Assembly (NCBI RefSeq): GCF_000799465.1
Contig: NZ_JUGU01000001.1
Span: forward strand, 1,116,001 to 1,180,000
From: Psychroserpens sp. Hel_I_66
Lineage (GTDB): Bacteria; Bacteroidota; Bacteroidia; Flavobacteriales; Flavobacteriaceae
Direction: 5' to 3'
Length of the DNA: 64,000 nucleotides
The notes under the pieces: model-generated
The model's input: only the letters and a program-made list of their open reading frames with translations
Told to the model about the DNA's origin: nothing
Databases searched by the model: none
Shown here: positions 25,225 through 34,723 of the stretch, piece after piece
How the letters are laid out: the number at the start of each line of letters is the position of its first letter
Position numbering within the stretch: the stretch's first letter is position 1
Program-made: the position numbers and the translations under genes

Positions 25225-27549
25225 TTGAAAGTCTGCATTGCCGAAAAACCTAGTGTAGCTCGAGAAATCGCGCAAGTTCTTGGTGCTAAAACCAAACATG
25301 ATGGCTACTATGAGGGCAATGGTTATGCTGTAACATATACCTTTGGTCATCTCTGTACCTTGATGGAACCTAACGATTACAAACCCTATTGGAAAAGTTG
25401 GGATCTCAATAATCTACCAATGCTACCGGAGAAATTTAAAACGAAGGTTACAGAAAATTCAGGTATTCAAAAACAATTTAAAATAGTAAAATCCTTGTTT
25501 GATAAAGCAGATGTGGTTATCAATTGCGGTGATGCTGGTCAAGAAGGTGAACTCATTCAACGTTGGGTTTTAGACCAAGCGAATTATAAAGGTAAAGTAC
25601 AGCGTTTATGGATTTCTTCTTTAACTACGGAAGCTATAAAAGAAGGATTTAATAATCTCAAGGATTCAAAAGATTATGATAACCTGTATTACGCAGGATT
25701 TTCCCGAGCAATTGGTGACTGGTTGTTGGGCATGAATGCAACCCGTTTATATACTGTAAAACATGGTGGTTATAAACAAGTATTATCGGTTGGTCGTGTG
25801 CAAACACCAACTTTGGGAATGGTCGTAAACCGATTCAAGGAAATTGAGAACTTCCAGCCTCAACCCTATTGGGAATTACAAACCATGTATCGCGATACAC
25901 TTTTTGCTTATGAGGACGGACGTTTTCTCAAAATGGAAGACGGAGAAATATTAGCCAAAAAAGTAAAGGAAGAGGATTTCGAAATCGTATCAACTACAAA
26001 AAAGAAAGGAAAAGAATACGCACCAAAACTATTTGACCTAACAGGTTTACAAGTCTATTGTAACACAAAATTTGGATTTTCAGCAGATGAAACACTTAAA
26101 ATCGTACAAAAGCTATACGAACAAAAAGTAGTGACCTACCCAAGAGTGGATACCACATTTTTACCTAATGACGTGTACCCAAAAGTGGCTGGGATCTTAA
26201 AAAATCTCACAAAATACAGTGAATTGACGCAACCACTTTTAGGTAAAAAAATAAAGAAATCCTCAAAAGTATTCAACGATAAAAAAGTAACCGATCACCA
26301 TGCCATTATCCCAACAGGCATTCAAATTAATTTGCAATACAACCAACAACAAGTTTACGATATCATTGTAAAACGTTTTATTGCTGTCTTTTATCCAGAT
26401 TGTGACGTATCAAACACTACGGTTATCGGTAAAGCTGCAGATGTCAATTTTAAAACAACAGGAAAAGAGATTTTAAAAGATGGTTGGAAAGTGGTATTTA
26501 ACTTCGGAAAATCGTCATCCTCAAACACATCAGATAAAGACACATTACCAACATTCACAAAAGGAGAAAAAGGTTCGCACGAACCCTCATTTTTAGAAAA
26601 GCAGACCAAACCGCCAAATCAATTTACAGAAGCCTCACTCCTACGCGCCATGGAAACCGCAGGCAAGCAGGTTGATGACGACGAACTTCGTGACTTAATG
26701 AAAGAAAACGGTATTGGCAGACCATCAACGCGTGCCAATATTATTGAGACGTTATTCAAAAGACAATATATAAAACGAAACAAAAAGCAAATTTTACCAA
26801 CCGTTACTGGGATTGCACTAATTGACACGATTCAAAATGAATTGCTAAAATCTGCAGAGCTCACCGGTCTTTGGGAAAAACAACTCAAGGATATCGAAAA
26901 AGGAGAATATAGTGCGAGTCAATTTATCAATAACATGAAAAAGATGGTAGATGAACTCGTGTACGATGTAAGAACCGAAACCAATCGTGCCAATATCTCT
27001 CAAGCCAGCGTTGTGAAACAGAGACAAGCCAAAGCCAAAACTAAAAAAGCAGCTGGTATTACTGCGGAAATGTGCCCGAAATGCAAAAAAGGAAACATTT
27101 TAAAAGGTAAATCGGCTTATGGCTGTAGTGATTTTAAATCGGGTTGCAATTTTGTAATGCCTTTTGAAAACTTCGGAAAGAAAATTTCAGAAAAGCAATT
27201 TATCAGACTTCTAAAAAAAGGATCAACCGTGAATTTAAAAGGGTTTTCTTCGGAAAGTGGAACGACCGAAGGCTTGTTGCGTTTTGATGATAGCTTCAAA
27301 ATGGTTTTAGAAGCAAAAAAAGGAAGCGCTAAAATTTCCGAAGTAAAAAATCAGAATCAGAAAAATGATAGTATACCCTGTCCAAAATGCCAAAACGGAA
27401 CAATAGTAAGAGGAAAAACTGCTTATGGCTGCAGTGCCTATAAAACGGGTTGTGATTTTAGGATGTCTTTTGATACCATTCGCGAGAAGGCAAAAGATAG
27501 AAAGCTCACCAAAGACTTAGTGTATTCTATTTTAAAAAATGAGGCGTGA
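25225..27549 (+). CDS. topB: DNA topoisomerase III
   Basis: A 774-residue type IA topoisomerase that relaxes and decatenates DNA through a 5'-phosphotyrosine intermediate. The TOPRIM start VCIAEKPSVAREIAQVLG is at the very N-terminus. The acidic motif reads GDAGQEGEL, with Gly where many enzymes have the second Asp, a form I associate with Bacteroidota TopB. The catalytic Tyr is Tyr305 in TYPRVDTTF. Two C-terminal zinc-ribbon-like repeats (CPKCKKGN...GCSDFKSGC and CPKCQNGT...GCSAYKTGC) follow. The start is TTG at 25225: there is an in-frame TAA at 25201 and no ATG between. Its stop overlaps the start of the pseudouridine synthase. Confidence 0.93.
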   Translation: MKVCIAEKPSVAREIAQVLGAKTKHDGYYEGNGYAVTYTFGHLCTLMEPNDYKPYWKSWDLNNLPMLPEKFKTKVTENSGIQKQFKIVKSLFDKADVVINCGDAGQEGELIQRWVLDQANYKGKVQRLWISSLTTEAIKEGFNNLKDSKDYDNLYYAGFSRAIGDWLLGMNATRLYTVKHGGYKQVLSVGRVQTPTLGMVVNRFKEIENFQPQPYWELQTMYRDTLFAYEDGRFLKMEDGEILAKKVKEEDFEIVSTTKKKGKEYAPKLFDLTGLQVYCNTKFGFSADETLKIVQKLYEQKVVTYPRVDTTFLPNDVYPKVAGILKNLTKYSELTQPLLGKKIKKSSKVFNDKKVTDHHAIIPTGIQINLQYNQQQVYDIIVKRFIAVFYPDCDVSNTTVIGKAADVNFKTTGKEILKDGWKVVFNFGKSSSSNTSDKDTLPTFTKGEKGSHEPSFLEKQTKPPNQFTEASLLRAMETAGKQVDDDELRDLMKENGIGRPSTRANIIETLFKRQYIKRNKKQILPTVTGIALIDTIQNELLKSAELTGLWEKQLKDIEKGEYSASQFINNMKKMVDELVYDVRTETNRANISQASVVKQRQAKAKTKKAAGITAEMCPKCKKGNILKGKSAYGCSDFKSGCNFVMPFENFGKKISEKQFIRLLKKGSTVNLKGFSSESGTTEGLLRFDDSFKMVLEAKKGSAKISEVKNQNQKNDSIPCPKCQNGTIVRGKTAYGCSAYKTGCDFRMSFDTIREKAKDRKLTKDLVYSILKNEA

Positions 27550-28121
27550 TGCACCAACGCCATTTCAGACTTTTTAAACCCTATGGCTATTTAAGCCAAT
27601 TTCAAACCAATGCTAAACACGAGATCAATAAAAAATTCTTGGGAGAATTATTTGATTTTCCGGAAGGAACGATGGCTATTGGCAGATTAGACAAAGACTC
27701 GGAAGGTCTACTCCTACTCACCACAGACGGAAAAGTGAGCTATGACGTAACGAGCGCAAACACCGAAAAGGAATATTATGTGCAAGTGGATGGCGAAATT
27801 ACAGAGGAAGCAATTTCTATGCTACGGGATGGTGTAAAAATTAGCCATAGAAAAGAGCTTTACCAAACGAAACCTTGCAAAGTATCTAAATTAGAAAGTC
27901 ATCCAAATTTTCCTGAGCGTGTAAAAAAAATTAGAGACGAGCGTCATGGTAAAACCACATGGATTTCTATTACCATTACGGAAGGGAAATTTAGACAAGT
28001 TCGTAAAATGACTGCTGTGGTTGGTTTTCCCACGTTGCGCCTGGTAAGAGTTCGTGTTGGGAAGATTACTTTAGAAGGAATAAAGATGGGAGAAGTTGAA
28101 GAATTAGAACGTATTCCATAA
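27549..28121 (+). CDS. rRNA pseudouridine synthase, RsuA/RluE family
   Basis: A 190-residue RsuA-family pseudouridine synthase that isomerises a uridine in ribosomal RNA. The catalytic Asp48 lies in GRLDKDSEGLLLLT, and KFRQVRKMTAVVGFPTLRLVR near the C-terminus is the conserved closing motif. It lacks the N-terminal S4 domain, as in the short RluE-type proteins. The ATG at 27549 overlaps the last base of the topB stop; a GTG three bases earlier is an alternative. It is coupled to topB and followed by a clear terminator. The target nucleotide is inferred only from the family. Confidence 0.88.
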   Translation: MHQRHFRLFKPYGYLSQFQTNAKHEINKKFLGELFDFPEGTMAIGRLDKDSEGLLLLTTDGKVSYDVTSANTEKEYYVQVDGEITEEAISMLRDGVKISHRKELYQTKPCKVSKLESHPNFPERVKKIRDERHGKTTWISITITEGKFRQVRKMTAVVGFPTLRLVRVRVGKITLEGIKMGEVEELERIP

Positions 28122-28125
28122 AAAA

Positions 28126-28170
28126 AAGTCAAAACTGATTGTATTCAATTTTGACTTCAAATCTTTTTTT
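28126..28170. terminator. Rho-independent terminator
   Basis: AAGTCAAAA at 28126-28134 pairs with TTTTGACTT at 28149-28157, followed by a T-run (28163-28170). It ends topB and the pseudouridine synthase gene; the A-run on the left also allows it to act on the opposite strand for the cold-shock gene. Confidence 0.75.
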
Positions 28171-28204
28171 TAGCACATCAAATTAAATGTGTGCAAAATA
28201 GAAC

Positions 28205-28663
28205 TTAAATTACTTTTACACGAACCGCATTCATACCACGATTCCCTTTTTCTAATTCAAATTGTACTTTGTCATTTTCATTAATCTCGTCGATTAATCC
28301 ACTAACGTGACAGAAATATTTTTCTTGATCTTCAGTATCAATAATGAAACCGAATCCTTTAGAGTGATCAAAAAATGATACTTTTCCTTTTCTAATTGGA
28401 TCGTATTCTTCTTCTTCGATATCCTCTTTTTTAGGCACACCTAGAACGATGTTCTTTGCCTTAACTTTTACTTTGTCTGCTGGATCTGGTGGAGTATCTG
28501 TAAGATTACCAAATTGATCTACATAAGCAAATGGTATACTTTCTCCTCCGTTTTCTTCTTTATCCAACTTACGCGCTTCCATTTTTTTACGTTTGTCTTC
28601 GCGTTTTTTTAAACGTTTTTTTTCTTTTTCACTTTTACTAAATGTCTGTTGCGACTTTGCCAT
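28205..28663 (-). CDS. cold-shock-domain RNA-binding protein with basic extension
   Basis: A 152-residue protein. The first 45 residues are strongly basic and Lys-rich (KSEKEKKRLKKREDKRKKMEARK). The C-terminal part is a cold-shock domain with RKGKVSFFDHSKGFGFI, where KGFGFI is RNP1, and KYFCHVSGL in place of the usual RNP2. It ends with the typical NRGMNAVRVKVI. The family binds single-stranded nucleic acid and acts as an RNA chaperone. Extended forms like this are common in Bacteroidota. It stands alone, facing the pseudouridine synthase gene across a terminator. Confidence 0.88.
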   Translation of the reverse strand: MAKSQQTFSKSEKEKKRLKKREDKRKKMEARKLDKEENGGESIPFAYVDQFGNLTDTPPDPADKVKVKAKNIVLGVPKKEDIEEEEYDPIRKGKVSFFDHSKGFGFIIDTEDQEKYFCHVSGLIDEINENDKVQFELEKGNRGMNAVRVKVI

Positions 28664-28769
28664 TCTTTATCCTCAGGGGTTTTGTTAATATGATGCACAA
28701 TACATCAATTCTTGTAAAGATAAGTGTAAATATTGAATTAATTATAATAGTTAACAAAAAGTTAAACAA

Positions 28770-28800
28770 ATTGACATTAATAGTATTACTATTATATTTG
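28770..28800 (+). promoter_or_regulatory. Bacteroidota-type promoter of the TetR/exporter operon
   Basis: ATTG at 28770-28773, a 19-nt spacer, then TATATTTG at 28793-28800, a perfect TAnnTTTG element. It lies 18 nt before the TetR ATG. Confidence 0.65.
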
Positions 28801-28818
28801 CGTGTAATTTAATTTATC

Positions 28819-29496
28819 ATGAAAACTTTACTATCAAATCTTAAAATAGATATCAATGAAAATATCTATTTAAAAGATCCAGAATCTTCAGATCTTGGAA
28901 AGAGAATTATTGAGCAAAGTATCAAGCTTATAGATGAGATAGGTTTTGATAATTTCACATTTAAAAAACTAGGGATGATCATTGGCTCTAACGAAAGTTC
29001 AATTTACAGATATTTTGAAAGTAAACATAAGCTTCTCCTCTATTTAACGTCCTGGTATTGGGCATGGCTGGAATATCAGCTGGTTTTTTCTACGACCAAT
29101 ATGTCCAATCCAGTAGAAAAATTAAATAAAGCCATTACATTATTAACCCGAACAATCAAGTCTGATTCTACATTTAAACATATAGATGAAGTGATATTGA
29201 ACAAGGTTGTTATAAATGAGTACTCTAAATCATATTTAACAAAAGAAGTAGATGACGAAAACAAAGAGGGGTATTTTGCGATATATAAGCGTTTAGTTAC
29301 GCGTCTGCACGATATGATCATTGAGGTCAATCCCAATTATAAATTCCCTCATAGCTTGGCGAGTACGGTTATTGAGGGAGCGCTTCATCAACATTTTTTG
29401 AAAGATCACTTTAAATCCTTAACAGATTGTGATGATAAAACAAAAACATCAGACTATTTTACACATTTAGTAACCAACGTAATAAAAAGCAAATAA
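28819..29496 (+). CDS. TetR-family transcriptional regulator
   Basis: A 225-residue regulator. The helix-turn-helix spans about 30-75, with IIEQSIKLIDEIGFDNFTFKKLG followed by GSNESSIYRYFESKHKLL, the classic TetR pattern with YRYF. The rest is a helical ligand domain rich in aromatic residues (SWYWAWLEYQ). Its TAA shares one base with the ATG of the ABC transporter, so it heads the four-gene exporter operon and probably represses it. The inducing ligand is unknown. No clear operator palindrome is visible around the promoter. Confidence 0.87.
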   Translation: MKTLLSNLKIDINENIYLKDPESSDLGKRIIEQSIKLIDEIGFDNFTFKKLGMIIGSNESSIYRYFESKHKLLLYLTSWYWAWLEYQLVFSTTNMSNPVEKLNKAITLLTRTIKSDSTFKHIDEVILNKVVINEYSKSYLTKEVDDENKEGYFAIYKRLVTRLHDMIIEVNPNYKFPHSLASTVIEGALHQHFLKDHFKSLTDCDDKTKTSDYFTHLVTNVIKSK

Positions 29497-31160
29497 TGGC
29501 AAAAACGATTTTAACTTCCTGGCAACGTTTAGTAGGCCTTTTAAAACTCGATAGAAAAGATATTAGACAAATATTTTACTACGCGATTTTTGCTGGTTTG
29601 GTGAATTTATCACTTCCGTTGGGTATTCAAGCCATTATCAATCTTTTACAGGGCGCACAAATTAGTAGTTCATGGATTGTTCTTGTAATTCTAGTAACGC
29701 TTGGTGTTGCATTTGTTGGTGTTTTGCAACTTATGCAATTACGTATTACAGAGAATGTACAGCAAAAAATCTTCACAAGATCTTCTTTTGAGTTTGCCTA
29801 TCGTTTTCCGAAGATAAAATCGAGTGAGCTACGTAATTATTACCCGCCAGAACTTGCTAATAGATTTTTTGATACGCTTACTATTCAAAAAGGATTGTCA
29901 AAAATATTAATAGACTTTCCTGCTGCAATTTTACAGATTGTTCTAGGTTTGATGTTACTTTCTTTTTATCACCCATTTTTTATTATTTATGGGATTTTAC
30001 TTATACTTTTAATATATCTGGTTTTTAAATTTTCTGCTCAACGTGGTTTGGATACAAGTTTAGATGAGTCTAAGCAAAAATATAAAGTAGCACATTGGCT
30101 TCAAGAAATAGCTCGTTCCATTTTAAGTTTCAAGCTTTCTGGCAGAACTAGTTTGGCTCTTAATAAAAATGATGAATTAGTTTCTGATTATTTAGACTCC
30201 AGAGAAAGCCACTTTAGAATTTTAGTACAACAATTTATTAAACTGATAGGCTTTAAAGTTTTGGTGACTGCAGGATTATTGGTGATTGGTGGTTTTTTGG
30301 TATTAAGTCAAGAAATGAATATTGGACAATTTGTTGCTGCGGAAATCATTATACTTTTGGTCATAACTTCCGTAGAAAAATTAATCTTAGGATTAGAACC
30401 ATTTTACGATGTCTTAACCTCAATTGAAAAATTAGGTCAAGTTGTGGATAAAGAATTAGAATCCCAGGAAGGTGGACACATTAACCTCTCAAAAGAATTT
30501 ATAGTAGAATTGGATGAATTAAGCTATAAAGTTCCCGATATGTCAAAACCAATAATTGATAATGTGACTTTAAAAATAACCCCTAAAGATCGCATAATGG
30601 TTTATGGCTCACACGGTTCTGGCAAAACTTCTCTGTTGAAATTAATAGCAGGAATCAACCAACCAACCTCTGGATCACTTCTTATTAATAATTCGGCAAT
30701 TCAAGGTATTAATTTAAACGAATACCGTTCAAACATAGGGCAATCATTACCTGAGGAATCTCCTTTTGAAGGTACTATTAGAGAAAATCTAACATTTGGA
30801 GATACGACTATTACAGATGAAGACATCAATACTGTATTAGAAGAAATTAAATTAGTTGCTTTTGTAAGATCGCAACCTAAAGGTCTTAATACTATTTTAT
30901 ATCCTGAAGGCAAAAGATTATCCTCTACAGTATCCAAAAAATTAATTTTAGCGAGAAGTATTCTTAAGAAGCCTAAATTGTTATTACTTAAAGATCCTTT
31001 AGATCAATTTGAAAAAAAGGAAGCTAAAAGTATTATGGAGTTTCTAACAAACCCGCAACAACCATGGTCACTTATTGTGGTAAGCTACAATACAGAGTGG
31101 AAAGCGCATTGCACAAGACTTATTAATCTAGAAAACGGTAAAATAGTTTCAAATAGTTAA
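29496..31160 (+). CDS. ABC transporter, fused TM-NBD, with degenerate ATPase motifs
   Basis: A 554-residue half-transporter in the HlyB/LapB style without a peptidase domain. Six TM segments (about 20-310) are followed by a nucleotide-binding domain. Walker A is intact (GSHGSGKTS, about 371-379). The other motifs look broken: the Q-loop region reads NIGQSLPEESPFEG, with Pro at the usual Gln position; the signature is LSSTV instead of LSGGQ; Walker B reads LLLLKDP, with Lys499 and Asp500 in place of Asp-Glu; and the H-loop His is Tyr531. As a homodimer it would lack standard ATP hydrolysis. It is followed by HlyD- and TolC-like genes, so it is probably the inner-membrane part of an exporter. 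Confidence 0.85.
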   Translation: MAKTILTSWQRLVGLLKLDRKDIRQIFYYAIFAGLVNLSLPLGIQAIINLLQGAQISSSWIVLVILVTLGVAFVGVLQLMQLRITENVQQKIFTRSSFEFAYRFPKIKSSELRNYYPPELANRFFDTLTIQKGLSKILIDFPAAILQIVLGLMLLSFYHPFFIIYGILLILLIYLVFKFSAQRGLDTSLDESKQKYKVAHWLQEIARSILSFKLSGRTSLALNKNDELVSDYLDSRESHFRILVQQFIKLIGFKVLVTAGLLVIGGFLVLSQEMNIGQFVAAEIIILLVITSVEKLILGLEPFYDVLTSIEKLGQVVDKELESQEGGHINLSKEFIVELDELSYKVPDMSKPIIDNVTLKITPKDRIMVYGSHGSGKTSLLKLIAGINQPTSGSLLINNSAIQGINLNEYRSNIGQSLPEESPFEGTIRENLTFGDTTITDEDINTVLEEIKLVAFVRSQPKGLNTILYPEGKRLSSTVSKKLILARSILKKPKLLLLKDPLDQFEKKEAKSIMEFLTNPQQPWSLIVVSYNTEWKAHCTRLINLENGKIVSNS

Positions 31161-31164
31161 GATT

Positions 31165-32517
31165 ATGCTCAACATTTCATATAATAAATTAAACAAAACA
31201 GTAGATTTATCTAGATTTAAATCTGTCCAAAAAGTATTTCACAAAAGGCATTTTAAACATTTTAATCGCTTTTTGCTAGCATTTGCTGTCGTTGTTTTTA
31301 TTGTTATGTTTTTACCATGGACACAAAACATTAACAGTCGTGGCAGTGTGACGACATTAACTCCAGACCAAAGACCACAAACAATCCAATCACCAATACC
31401 AGGACGAATCGAAAAGTGGTATGTACGCGAAGGTGATTTTGTAAAGAAAGGTGATACGATATTGTTTATTTCTGAAGTAAAAAATGAATATTTTGACCCC
31501 AATCTTATTGACCGCACAGGCCAACAAATTAAAGCCAAAGAGGCATCTGTAGTATCCTATAGTTCAAAAGTAAATGCACTTAACAATCAAATTGGTGCTT
31601 TGAGCAGAGAACGTCAATTAAAACTGGACCAAGCTCAAAATAAGTTATTACAATCAAGACTTAAAGTTAAAAGCGATAGTATAGATTTACAAGCTGTGAA
31701 AATTAATCTAGGCATCGCAGAAAGACAAATTGGTGCTATTGAAGAACTCTACAACGAAGGACTTAAGTCCTTAACAGAGTTAGAAGAAAAACGTTCAAAA
31801 TTTCAAGAATCTCAAGCTAAATTGATTTCACAAGAAAATAAGTTTCTAGCAGCAAAAAATGAGGTGATAAACGCAATGATAGAAATCAATCGTGTACAGG
31901 CTGAATATGCTGATAAAATATCTAAAGCACAGAGTGATAAATACACTGCAGAGTCTGGTGGTTTTGATGCTGAAGCTCAAGTAACTAAATTAGAAAGTGA
32001 TTTTACAAATTACGAAATGCGTAATGAGATGTATTATATAAAGGCACCCCAAAATGGATATATCAACAAAGCTATAAAAGGTGGTATTGGTGAAACGTTT
32101 AAGGAAGGTGAACAATTAGTCGGGATTATGCCATCCAATTATGACTTAGCTGTAGAAACTTATGTAGATCCTATTGATTTGCCACTTTTACATCTAGATG
32201 AAAAAGTACGTGTACAGTTTGATGGTTGGCCTGCAATTGTTTTTAGCGGGTGGCCAAATGTCTCCTACGGAACTTACGGAGCAAAAATAGTTGCCATAGA
32301 AAATTTTATAAGTCCCAACGGAAAATTTAGAGTTTTACTTGCTCCAGACGAAACTGAACACGATTGGCCAGAAGCCATACGTGTAGGCTCTGGGGCTAAA
32401 ACAATTGCACTTTTAGAAGATGTGCCTATTTGGTTTGAAATGTGGCGAAAACTCAATGGGTTTCCACCAAATTACTACCAGCCTAATGAAGCAAAAGCAA
32501 CTCAAAAGGAGAAATAA
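31165..32517 (+). CDS. HlyD-family membrane-fusion protein
   Basis: A 450-residue periplasmic adaptor. It has a single TM segment near 30-50 (LLAFAVVVFIVMFLPW), then a lipoyl-like half motif (IPGRIEKWYVREGDFVKKGDTILFI), a long coiled coil (about 110-280), the second half motif (YYIKAPQNGYINKAIKGGIGETFKEGE) and a beta-barrel region. It should bridge the ABC protein and the outer-membrane channel. The gene starts 4 nt after the ABC gene and ends 1 nt before the TolC-like start, so all are co-transcribed. The arrangement is that of type I secretion or LapEBC-like systems. Confidence 0.9.
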   Translation: MLNISYNKLNKTVDLSRFKSVQKVFHKRHFKHFNRFLLAFAVVVFIVMFLPWTQNINSRGSVTTLTPDQRPQTIQSPIPGRIEKWYVREGDFVKKGDTILFISEVKNEYFDPNLIDRTGQQIKAKEASVVSYSSKVNALNNQIGALSRERQLKLDQAQNKLLQSRLKVKSDSIDLQAVKINLGIAERQIGAIEELYNEGLKSLTELEEKRSKFQESQAKLISQENKFLAAKNEVINAMIEINRVQAEYADKISKAQSDKYTAESGGFDAEAQVTKLESDFTNYEMRNEMYYIKAPQNGYINKAIKGGIGETFKEGEQLVGIMPSNYDLAVETYVDPIDLPLLHLDEKVRVQFDGWPAIVFSGWPNVSYGTYGAKIVAIENFISPNGKFRVLLAPDETEHDWPEAIRVGSGAKTIALLEDVPIWFEMWRKLNGFPPNYYQPNEAKATQKEK

Positions 32518-32518
32518 A

Positions 32519-33922
32519 ATGAACAGATATTTTAGTATTGTTTTTACACTTTTTTCCTTGACCTCTTATAGCCAATCAAATGATACCATTGTATTGGGTT
32601 TTAGTGAGTATCTAGGTTACGTTAAGAAATTTCATCCTATTGCAAAACAAGCCGAATTAACCATACAAATTGGTCAAGCGAACTTAATGAAAGCTCGAGG
32701 CGGTTTTGACCCTAAAATTGAAGTTGATAATTATCGTAAGATTTTTAAGAATACTGAATATTATGACCTACTAAATGCGACATTTAAAATCCCAACTTGG
32801 TATGGCATTGAACTTAAAGGGAACTTTGAGCAAAATGAAGGTGAATATTTAAATCCTCAAGAAAACGTTCCAGACGACGGATTGTATGGTGCAGGAATTT
32901 CTGCATCGCTTGGACAAGGATTGTTTATAAACCAACGTATGGCAGATTTGAAAAGAGCAAAATTTTTTAGGGAGCAAACTGTTGCAGACAGAGAAATCTT
33001 AATCAATCAAATCTTATTTGACGCCTCTTTAGCCTATTTTGATTGGTTACAAGCTTTTAAGGAGACTCAAATTTATGAGCAGTTTTTAGAAAATGCCACA
33101 ATACGGTTAAATGGTGTAAAACGTAGTGTAGAAAATGGTGATAAAGCAGCAATAGATTCTATTGAAGCAGGAATTACAGTAAAAAACAGATTACTTGGCT
33201 TAGAACAGGCAAAGGTTAAATTCATGAAAGCTTCGTTAGAGTTATCCACCTATTTATGGCTTAACGATGATATTCCCGTAGAACTCCAATCTAATGTCGT
33301 ACCAGATGCTTTCATTGAAGATTCAGTTGATGACGTACTAGAAATTTCAGGGTTACCACTCACCGATTTTGTATTGGAAAACCACCCAAAATTGCGATCA
33401 TTAAATTATAAATTCCAAGGTTTGGAAGTTGATAAACGATTAAAAGCCAATAAATTATTACCAATAATAGACATACAATATAATTTTATAACCCAAGATC
33501 CAGACATCGCCAGATCCTTTAACAGCAACCAATATAAAGGAGGATTCAATATTGCTTTTCCCCTTTTTCTTCGGAAAGAACGCGGTGATTTAAAGCTTGC
33601 CAAATTTAAATTACAAGATACACAATTTGATATTGCGAATGCAAAAATCACAATTCAGAATAAAGTATTGGCAATTTACAGAGAGCTGGAATCTTTTGAA
33701 ACCCAAAACGAGCTTATCGACAATATTATAGATGATTATGAAACGATGCTTAATGCCGAAGAACGGAAATTCAATTTTGGAGAAAGTTCTATTTTTTTGA
33801 TCAACTCCCGTGAAAAGAATTTAATAGATACGCAGTTGAAAGCGATAGAACTTCAGAATAAATTCTTGAATACAAAGGCTAAGCTATTTAATAGTTTATC
33901 CAAAGATTTAGAAAACCTTTAA
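32519..33922 (+). CDS. TolC-like outer-membrane efflux protein
   Basis: A 467-residue outer-membrane factor. The ATG at 32519 starts a signal peptide (FSIVFTLFSLTSYSQS); the frame is open further upstream within the HlyD gene, but that is not a plausible start. Two repeats of long helices and beta segments follow, with the typical HPIAKQAEL...ARGGFDPKIE opening and an ENHPKLRSLNYKFQGLEVDKRLKANKLLPII repeat start. It completes the TetR-ABC-HlyD-TolC operon. Its stop codon overlaps the convergent gene's stop by a few bases, leaving no room for a terminator between them. Confidence 0.88.
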   Translation: MNRYFSIVFTLFSLTSYSQSNDTIVLGFSEYLGYVKKFHPIAKQAELTIQIGQANLMKARGGFDPKIEVDNYRKIFKNTEYYDLLNATFKIPTWYGIELKGNFEQNEGEYLNPQENVPDDGLYGAGISASLGQGLFINQRMADLKRAKFFREQTVADREILINQILFDASLAYFDWLQAFKETQIYEQFLENATIRLNGVKRSVENGDKAAIDSIEAGITVKNRLLGLEQAKVKFMKASLELSTYLWLNDDIPVELQSNVVPDAFIEDSVDDVLEISGLPLTDFVLENHPKLRSLNYKFQGLEVDKRLKANKLLPIIDIQYNFITQDPDIARSFNSNQYKGGFNIAFPLFLRKERGDLKLAKFKLQDTQFDIANAKITIQNKVLAIYRELESFETQNELIDNIIDDYETMLNAEERKFNFGESSIFLINSREKNLIDTQLKAIELQNKFLNTKAKLFNSLSKDLENL

Positions 33923-34635
33923 TTGTCTTCCTTTGTTTTTTCGGTAATAGGATTAGCATCCTTAATAACCATTACGGTAGCTTTTACGCCTGTGAGAAGA
34001 TTCCATTTTTTAGAGGATACTAGATTTCCGTTGTCATCGTAAACTATAAACTCTGCTGTATTTGGTCCAGAATCTCCTTGATTTAAAGCTAAAAATTCTA
34101 TTTTATTATTTCCGACGAGTAAATCTACATTAAATCCTTTGTAGCCTCCAGTTAATAATAATCTTGGTATAATGACATCATCATTAACTTTAACTTGAAC
34201 CAAATCACCATCTGGATACTCATGATCTCGACAAATAATTTTAACAAAGGCTCCATTACTTTTTATTTCTCCTAAAAAGACATCTGCCATCGTTTCTATT
34301 TTAAGTCCTTGCTCTACAGCCACTTTATTAAAACGTTTCTCAAAAAGTTCGCCAGGATTTCGCAAACCACTGTTGTCTATCATTGAGAATTCTTTGGTTG
34401 GTGTAGTTAAAGACTCTTTACTCTCTTTAGGCACAGTAATACCTGAGATATTCTTTTTGGTATTTGTTATACTAATGCTAGAATTTGGCTTGATATCTAA
34501 CCTAACTTGAGTGGTGTCCTTTTTTTCGGTTTCCTTTGCAGGAATTTTTATAGATTTTTTCTCATTAGTGTCTGGTTGCGCAAACAGTTGTAGGGCAAAA
34601 AATGAAAATAATACTAAGATGATGTGTTTTTTCAT
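33919..34635 (-). CDS. secreted beta-rich protein of unknown function
   Basis: A 238-residue exported protein. The signal peptide is KKHIILVLFSFFALQLFA, cut before QPDTNEK; I chose the ATG at 34635 over the GTG one codon earlier. Residues 20-120 are low-complexity and Lys/Thr/Ser-rich. The C-terminal half (about 125-235) looks like a compact beta-sandwich, with FLGEIKSNGAFVKIICRDH, LLTGGYKGFNVDLLVG and ALNQGDSGPNTAEF. I have a sense of this domain in other flavobacteria but cannot name a function. It is convergent with, and overlaps, the TolC-like gene by 4 bp, so it is not part of that operon. Confidence 0.6.
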   Translation of the reverse strand: MKKHIILVLFSFFALQLFAQPDTNEKKSIKIPAKETEKKDTTQVRLDIKPNSSISITNTKKNISGITVPKESKESLTTPTKEFSMIDNSGLRNPGELFEKRFNKVAVEQGLKIETMADVFLGEIKSNGAFVKIICRDHEYPDGDLVQVKVNDDVIIPRLLLTGGYKGFNVDLLVGNNKIEFLALNQGDSGPNTAEFIVYDDNGNLVSSKKWNLLTGVKATVMVIKDANPITEKTKEDN

Positions 34636-34723
34636 CACGTGTTTTTTGTTTGGTAATGTATTTCAAAAACTATACCTATTTTCAAAAGTAACGTGTTTAA
34701 AACGTAATTATTTAAATAAATAG

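Noticed and set aside
28771..28776. TTGACA before the TetR gene as an E. coli-type -35 box
   Set aside because: The following TATATTTG at a 19-nt spacing fits the Bacteroidota consensus much better than a sigma70 -10 box.
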